64,000 nt of DNA from Croceitalea rosinachiae (GTDB taxonomy: Bacteria; Bacteroidota; Bacteroidia; Flavobacteriales; Flavobacteriaceae). Shown one piece after another: positions 60,108-64,000 of the stretch. The stretch is taken from the NCBI RefSeq assembly GCF_031846445.1, contig NZ_JAVRHR010000001.1, forward strand, positions 1,426,001 to 1,490,000, given 5' to 3'. The stretch's first letter is position 1. Every line of letters begins with the position of its first letter. The position numbers and the translations under genes are program-made. The notes beneath the pieces were generated by a model, which saw only the letters and a list, made by a program, of their open reading frames with translations, made no database searches and was not told where the DNA came from.

Positions 60108-60902
60108 TTAACCTTTTCTTATATCGCTTATTTTTTCGAAGGAAGTCACGATTCCTCTTATTAAAGAAGAACTTAAACCTTGATGTTCCATTTCGTTCAA
60201 ACCAGAAATAGTGCAGCCTTTGGGTGTGGTTACACGGTCTATTTCTTCCTCAGGGTGACTGCCTGATTCAATCAATAAGCTAGCCGCACCATTGCAAGTA
60301 TGCATAGCTAGTTCTTGTGCTTCTTTCGCATCAAACCCTAATTGAATAGCACCTTGAGTTGTAGCACGTATTAAGCGCATCCAGAAGGCTATTCCGCTAG
60401 CGCAGATAACTGTTGCTGCCTGCATTTGTTCTTCAGGGATTTCTAAAGAATGCCCCATTCTATTAAATATTGCTTTTGCTAAATCAATTCGTTTTTTGCC
60501 CAGACCGTTGGTGCAGATACAGGTCATAGACTTGCCAACGGAAATAGCCGTGTTTGGCATGCTTCTGATAACATATTTATCAGTACCGATAATGGATTCA
60601 ATTTTTTGAATACCGAAACCTGTAATAGTGCTAATTAGAACATGGTTTTCTCTCAACAAATCTTTAATATCATAAAGAATCGCCTCAAAATGTCCGGGTT
60701 GGACGGCAAAAATGAGTATGTCAGAATTTTTAACTGCTTCCATATTATTAGAGGTAACAGTTACGTTGCCATACTTCTCAAAATCTTTGATTTCTGCTGT
60801 ATTTCTTTTGGTAAGGTACATGGTAGTGGCACCATTGCTATGCAAAACCCCTTTTGCAATTGCCAATCCTAAGTTACCAGCCCCTATTATAGCTATTTTC
60901 AT
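60108..60902 (-). CDS. proC: Pyrroline-5-carboxylate reductase
   Basis: 264 residues, standard ProC length. The Rossmann start is IAIIGAGNLGLAIAKGVLHS, the middle contains LIFAVQPGHFEAIL, IRSMPNTAISVGKSMTCI near 115 and the C-terminal signature is VTTPKGCTISGLNEMEHQGL (a diverged form of the ProC family's catalytic helix). It reduces pyrroline-5-carboxylate to proline with NAD(P)H. A proline gene inside the arginine operon is common in Bacteroidota and links the two branches from glutamate and ornithine. It starts 4 bases after the VOC gene. Confidence 0.93.
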   Translation of the reverse strand: MKIAIIGAGNLGLAIAKGVLHSNGATTMYLTKRNTAEIKDFEKYGNVTVTSNNMEAVKNSDILIFAVQPGHFEAILYDIKDLLRENHVLISTITGFGIQKIESIIGTDKYVIRSMPNTAISVGKSMTCICTNGLGKKRIDLAKAIFNRMGHSLEIPEEQMQAATVICASGIAFWMRLIRATTQGAIQLGFDAKEAQELAMHTCNGAASLLIESGSHPEEEIDRVTTPKGCTISGLNEMEHQGLSSSLIRGIVTSFEKISDIRKG

Positions 60903-60906
60903 TTTA

Positions 60907-61320
60907 TTACTTTAAAATTCCTTTGTTTAAATTACTAGGTTCCAATAAATCCCAAAGGTTCCCATATAAATCTTCAAATACCGCTACCGTGCCATAGGCT
61001 TCTGTTCTGGGCTCTCGAATAAACTTGATATTTTTTGAAATCATATTATTGTAATCTCGCCAAAAGTCATCTGTAAAAAGAAAGAGAAAAACTCTTCCGC
61101 CAGTTTGATTTCCTATGCTTTTTGACTGTTTTTTATTCGTCGCTTTTGCCAATAACAGCGAACATTCAACTGCTCCAGGAGGGGAAACAACGACCCACCT
61201 TTTATCGCCATCAAGTTTTGTGTCTTCAATTACTAGGAAATTTAGCTTCTGGGAATAAAATTCTATTGCTTCGTCATAATCCTCAACCACCAATGCGATA
61301 TGTGCTAGTTTTTGTTCCAT
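60907..61320 (-). CDS. VOC/glyoxalase-fold protein
   Basis: 137 residues. Two beta-alpha-beta-beta-beta modules of the vicinal-oxygen-chelate fold are visible: KLAHIALVVEDYDEAIEFY at the start with His7, and RTEAYGTVAVFEDLYGNLWDLLEP near the end with Glu127. Glu52 (VECSLLL) could be a third metal ligand, but no His is found where the second module's ligand normally lies. The family covers glyoxalases, dioxygenases and resistance proteins, and the substrate cannot be told. It sits between argC and proC, 2 and 4 bases from them, so it is cotranscribed with arginine genes. Confidence 0.85.
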   Translation of the reverse strand: MEQKLAHIALVVEDYDEAIEFYSQKLNFLVIEDTKLDGDKRWVVVSPPGAVECSLLLAKATNKKQSKSIGNQTGGRVFLFLFTDDFWRDYNNMISKNIKFIREPRTEAYGTVAVFEDLYGNLWDLLEPSNLNKGILK

Positions 61321-61322
61321 TC

Positions 61323-62297
61323 TTAAAATACACCTGCTTTCAATTTTAACCCTTCTGCTTCATCAAAACCAAATAACAGATTCATGTTCTGTACAGCCTG
61401 GCCAGAAGCCCCCTTCAATAAATTGTCTATTGCAGAGGTCATCAACAATAGATTTTCATGTTTATGTAAATGAATATGGCAATTATTTGTGTTTGCCACT
61501 TGCTTTAGATGAATAGGTTCTTGCGCGATATGAGTGAACAAGGCATTTTTGTAATACTCTTGATAAATGGCTATAGCATCTTCAAGATTATCCTCGAATT
61601 CAGTATAGACAGCAGCTAAAATTCCCCTAGGAAAATTACCCCTATTTGGAAGGAAGTTTAATCTTCCAACTTCATTTCCATATGCCCTCAAACTTTCATT
61701 TATCTCTCCTAAATGCTGATGTGTGAAAGGCTTATACCAACTTACGTTATTGTTGCGCCAACTAAAATGTGTTGTTTCAGATGGTTTTATACCGGCACCT
61801 GTACTACCTGTCACTGCATTTACATGAGCATCATTGTGTAAAAGACCCTCTTTTGCTAACGGAAGTAAGGCCAACTCAATTGCAGTTGCAAAGCAACCCG
61901 GATTTGCTATATATTGTGCCTCTTTTATTTCATTCTTATAGAGTTCTGGCAAGCCATAAATAAATTTTCTCCCCTCAAAAACGGAATCTCCTTGTAATCT
62001 AAAATCGTTACTTAAATCAATAATTTTAGTCTGGCTAGAGAAGGTATTTTCTTTTAAAAATTTGGAAGAATTTCCATGTCCGAGGCAAAGAAAAGCTAGG
62101 TCAACATTTAGATTTACTTTTCCAGTGAATTCTATTTCTGTTTGCCCTAATAAATCTGCATGTACTGATGTTAATGCTTTACCAGCTCTTGTAGTACTGA
62201 AAACAAAATCAATTTCAACGTTAGGGTGATTCAATAACAATCGGATCAATTCACCACCGGTATATCCAGAACCACCTATTATTCCTACCTTAATCAT
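61323..62297 (-). CDS. argC: N-acetyl-gamma-glutamyl-phosphate reductase
   Basis: 324 residues. Rossmann start KVGIIGGSGYTGGELIRLLLNHP, LCLGHGNSSKFL, the catalytic Cys in NPGCFATAIELALLPL near 135, TGSTGAGIKPSETTHFSWRN near 170 and the family ending GASGQAVQNMNLLFGF. It reduces N-acylglutamyl phosphate to the semialdehyde with NADPH. It overlaps argG by 8 bases. Confidence 0.95.
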   Translation of the reverse strand: MIKVGIIGGSGYTGGELIRLLLNHPNVEIDFVFSTTRAGKALTSVHADLLGQTEIEFTGKVNLNVDLAFLCLGHGNSSKFLKENTFSSQTKIIDLSNDFRLQGDSVFEGRKFIYGLPELYKNEIKEAQYIANPGCFATAIELALLPLAKEGLLHNDAHVNAVTGSTGAGIKPSETTHFSWRNNNVSWYKPFTHQHLGEINESLRAYGNEVGRLNFLPNRGNFPRGILAAVYTEFEDNLEDAIAIYQEYYKNALFTHIAQEPIHLKQVANTNNCHIHLHKHENLLLMTSAIDNLLKGASGQAVQNMNLLFGFDEAEGLKLKAGVF

Positions 62298-63480
62298 GAT
62301 ATTGATTTACATGGTTTGCAATTTTACCTGGATTGGACAACATTTTTATAAAGCCCTTGGCTTCATCTGCTGTCCAGCCTTTGTTCATTTCGCCATAACT
62401 ACCAAAAGAAGCATTCATTAAATCGTGTTTGGAATCGACTCCAAGTAATCGAAACTGGAAAGGATAAAGACCTACAAAGACATCACCTGAGACATTCTTT
62501 TGAGTATCTGTCAAAAAAGCTTCGATGTTTCTCATTACTTCATCTAAATAATTTCCTTCATGCAATAACATTCCATAAAAATTACCCAACTGTTCTTTTT
62601 GATATTGTTGCCATTTACTCAATGTGTGTTTTTCTAATAGGTGGTGTGCTTTTATGATAATTAGTGGAGCGGCAGCTTCAAAACCTACTCTACCTTTAAT
62701 TCCAATAATAGTATCGCCTACATGGATATCCCTACCAATAGCATATTTAGATGCCATGGCTTCGAGTTTTTCAATATTAGAAATTGGAGTGTTCTTTTGG
62801 CCATTAATTGCTATTAATTCTCCCTTTTCAAAGGTCAGTTTTATCTGAGTAGGTTCTTTTTCTTTTAATTGACTTGGGTAAGCAGTATCTGGTAAAGGTA
62901 AATTAGAGGTAAGTGTTTCATCACCACCAACCGAAGTGCCCCAAAGGCCTTTATTAATAGAGTATTTTGCTTTCTCCCAAGAATATTCTACTCCGTTCTT
63001 TTTTAAATATGCGATTTCTTCTTCTCTAGCCAATTTGTTATCTCTAATTGGGGTAATAATTTCAATTTCTGGCGCTAAGGTTTGAAAAATCATGTCAAAA
63101 CGTACTTGGTCATTGCCAGCTCCCGTACTACCATGGGCAATATATTTCGCACCTACTTTTTTAGCGTGGTTTACAATTTCTACGGCTTGGACTATACGTT
63201 CGGCACTTACCGAAAGTGGATACGTATTGTTTCGTAAAACGTTTCCAAAAATCAAGTATCTGACTACTTGATTATAAAAATTTTGAACGGAATCTATTGA
63301 CGTATAAGTGTTCGCTCCAAGCGCTATTGCCTTTTCTTCGATGATTTTAATCTCCTCTGAGGAAAATCCTCCTGTATTCACAATAACCGCATGTACTTCA
63401 TAACCCTCTTCTTTAGAAAGGAATTTGGCACAGTACGAAGTATCTAATCCGCCACTATATGCTAATACTAGTTTTTTCAT
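62290..63480 (-). CDS. argG: Argininosuccinate synthase
   Basis: 396 residues. The start KKLVLAYSGGLDTSYCAKFL has the ATP-binding SGG-type loop. HGSTGAGNDQVRFD (near 115) and KYSINKGLWGTSVGGDETLTS (near 165) are diagnostic ArgG motifs. It joins citrulline and aspartate with ATP. It overlaps the GNAT gene by 4 bases (ATGA) upstream. Confidence 0.95.
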   Translation of the reverse strand: MKKLVLAYSGGLDTSYCAKFLSKEEGYEVHAVIVNTGGFSSEEIKIIEEKAIALGANTYTSIDSVQNFYNQVVRYLIFGNVLRNNTYPLSVSAERIVQAVEIVNHAKKVGAKYIAHGSTGAGNDQVRFDMIFQTLAPEIEIITPIRDNKLAREEEIAYLKKNGVEYSWEKAKYSINKGLWGTSVGGDETLTSNLPLPDTAYPSQLKEKEPTQIKLTFEKGELIAINGQKNTPISNIEKLEAMASKYAIGRDIHVGDTIIGIKGRVGFEAAAPLIIIKAHHLLEKHTLSKWQQYQKEQLGNFYGMLLHEGNYLDEVMRNIEAFLTDTQKNVSGDVFVGLYPFQFRLLGVDSKHDLMNASFGSYGEMNKGWTADEAKGFIKMLSNPGKIANHVNQYHD

Positions 63481-64000
63481 TTTGATTTTTTCTTTAAAAA
63501 CAGGTTTTCTTTAATGCCTTTTAATCTTTTAAAAGCTTTACTATTTAGTTTTTGTTTTTCTTTTGCTTTGGTGACGGGGTCATATAACATTCCGGTGCAC
63601 AGGCACATTTTGCGCTCCGTTCTGGTTAGAATATCAAAGTTTTTACAGGTTTGACAGCCTTTCCAAAAATCTGGATCATCTGTCAGTTCTGAAAAGGTGA
63701 CAGGTTTGTAACCCAGCTCATAGTTCATTTTCATCACTGGAAGCCCTGTTGTTATCCCAAAAATTTTGGCATCGGGAAATTTCTCTCGTGATAGTGCAAA
63801 AATTCGCTTCTTTATTTTTTTGGCGAGTCCTTGGTTACGAAAATCAGGATGAACAATCAAACCAGAGTTGGCAACAAAGCCTTTATTGCCCCAGACTTCT
63901 ATATAACAAAAACCCGCAAACTTTTCGTTATCCAACGCGATGACAGCATTGCCATTTTCTAACCTCTTGATAATGTACTCGGGGCTGCGTTGTGCAATAC
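63477..64000 (-). CDS. GNAT N-acyltransferase with Cys cluster, 5' end missing
   Basis: The frame runs past the right edge, so the first residues are absent; about 173 residues are seen. A GNAT fold is clear: FAGFCYIEVWGNKGFVANSG, VHPDFRNQGLAKKIKKRIF with the acyl-CoA loop (RNQGLAKK), and KMNYELGYKPVTFSEL near the end. After the domain comes GCQTCKNF and KMCLCTGM, a CxxC...CxC pattern that could bind zinc or iron. It leads the arginine operon, overlapping argG by 4 bases. In Bacteroidota, a GNAT gene in this position is a candidate N-acylglutamate synthase, since no argA or argJ is in the window; the catalytic role is inference. Confidence 0.82.
   Translation of the reverse strand, partial: IAQRSPEYIIKRLENGNAVIALDNEKFAGFCYIEVWGNKGFVANSGLIVHPDFRNQGLAKKIKKRIFALSREKFPDAKIFGITTGLPVMKMNYELGYKPVTFSELTDDPDFWKGCQTCKNFDILTRTERKMCLCTGMLYDPVTKAKEKQKLNSKAFKRLKGIKENLFLKKKSK

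Noticed and set aside
1..64000. Mobile elements, tRNA or rRNA genes, riboswitches and prophage
   Set aside because: No transposase, integrase, tRNA-like cloverleaf, rRNA segment or known riboswitch core was recognised; the gaps are mostly too small for such elements.

Overview
The window reads as an AT-rich chromosome segment of a marine-type member of the Bacteroidota, most likely family Flavobacteriaceae. The evidence is a SusC/SusD pair, many short lipoprotein signals, a PorP/SprF-like protein beside a type B T9SS C-terminal-domain protein, TAnnTTTG-like promoter elements, UbiA plus mevalonate genes, and a Bacteroidota-style arginine operon with an ArgF' transcarbamylase and an embedded proC. 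No rRNA, tRNA, IS element, phage gene or CRISPR array was seen. Coding density is high and only one gene-free gap (30923-31260) exceeds 300 bases.

Layout. 1-9508: the tail of a penicillin-acylase-family hydrolase (5' end outside the window), a secreted protein of unknown function, an acyltransferase-3 membrane enzyme, a membrane-embedded AraC regulator, an exported-looking class V aminotransferase-fold protein, a metallophosphoesterase and a GAF-domain protein. 9526-14514: an HD domain fused to a Pycsar-effector-like membrane domain (PycTM), divergent from a very large outer-membrane lipoprotein that combines a calcineurin-like phosphatase, a central region with CotH/Fam20-like kinase motifs and an Omp85-like barrel. 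14525-19441: an orphan SusD with an added N-terminal regulatory-like domain, a beta-propeller lipoprotein, a membrane-anchored GyrI-like protein and a vanadium-haloperoxidase/PAP2 lipoprotein. 19449-30922: two overlapping giant VCBS/ASPIC lipoproteins downstream of susD and susC. 31261-36476: a divergent LacI regulator, GH65 maltose phosphorylase and GH13 amylase. A LacI-type operator palindrome (31017-31032) lies between the two arms.

36526-41409: a small membrane protein, a glycerophosphodiesterase, an HI0933-type flavoprotein, GlpF and GlpK, so glycerophosphodiester breakdown lies next to glycerol uptake. 41491-50397: a DUF1697 protein, TspO, mvaD, mevalonate kinase, a UbiA prenyltransferase, a nitrilase, an S9 peptidase and an RluB/RluF pseudouridine synthase. 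50411-54166: an M1 peptidase and the PorP/type-B-CTD pair. 54309-64000: an eleven-gene minus-strand arginine operon, GNAT-argG-argC-VOC-proC-argD-argF'-argB-argE-ACT-argH. Most junctions overlap by a few bases. Three of the remaining gaps hold CTTGAA-like hexamers, including a perfect eight-copy array directly before argH.

Most worth a second look: the phosphatase/kinase-like/Omp85 fusion (10774-14514), the HD-PycTM protein beside it, the hexamer arrays and ACT protein in the arginine operon, and the VCBS pair in the position where SusE/SusF would be expected. Start codons were moved inward from the longest possible frame at seven genes where a signal peptide, conserved N-terminus or ATG gave a better start.
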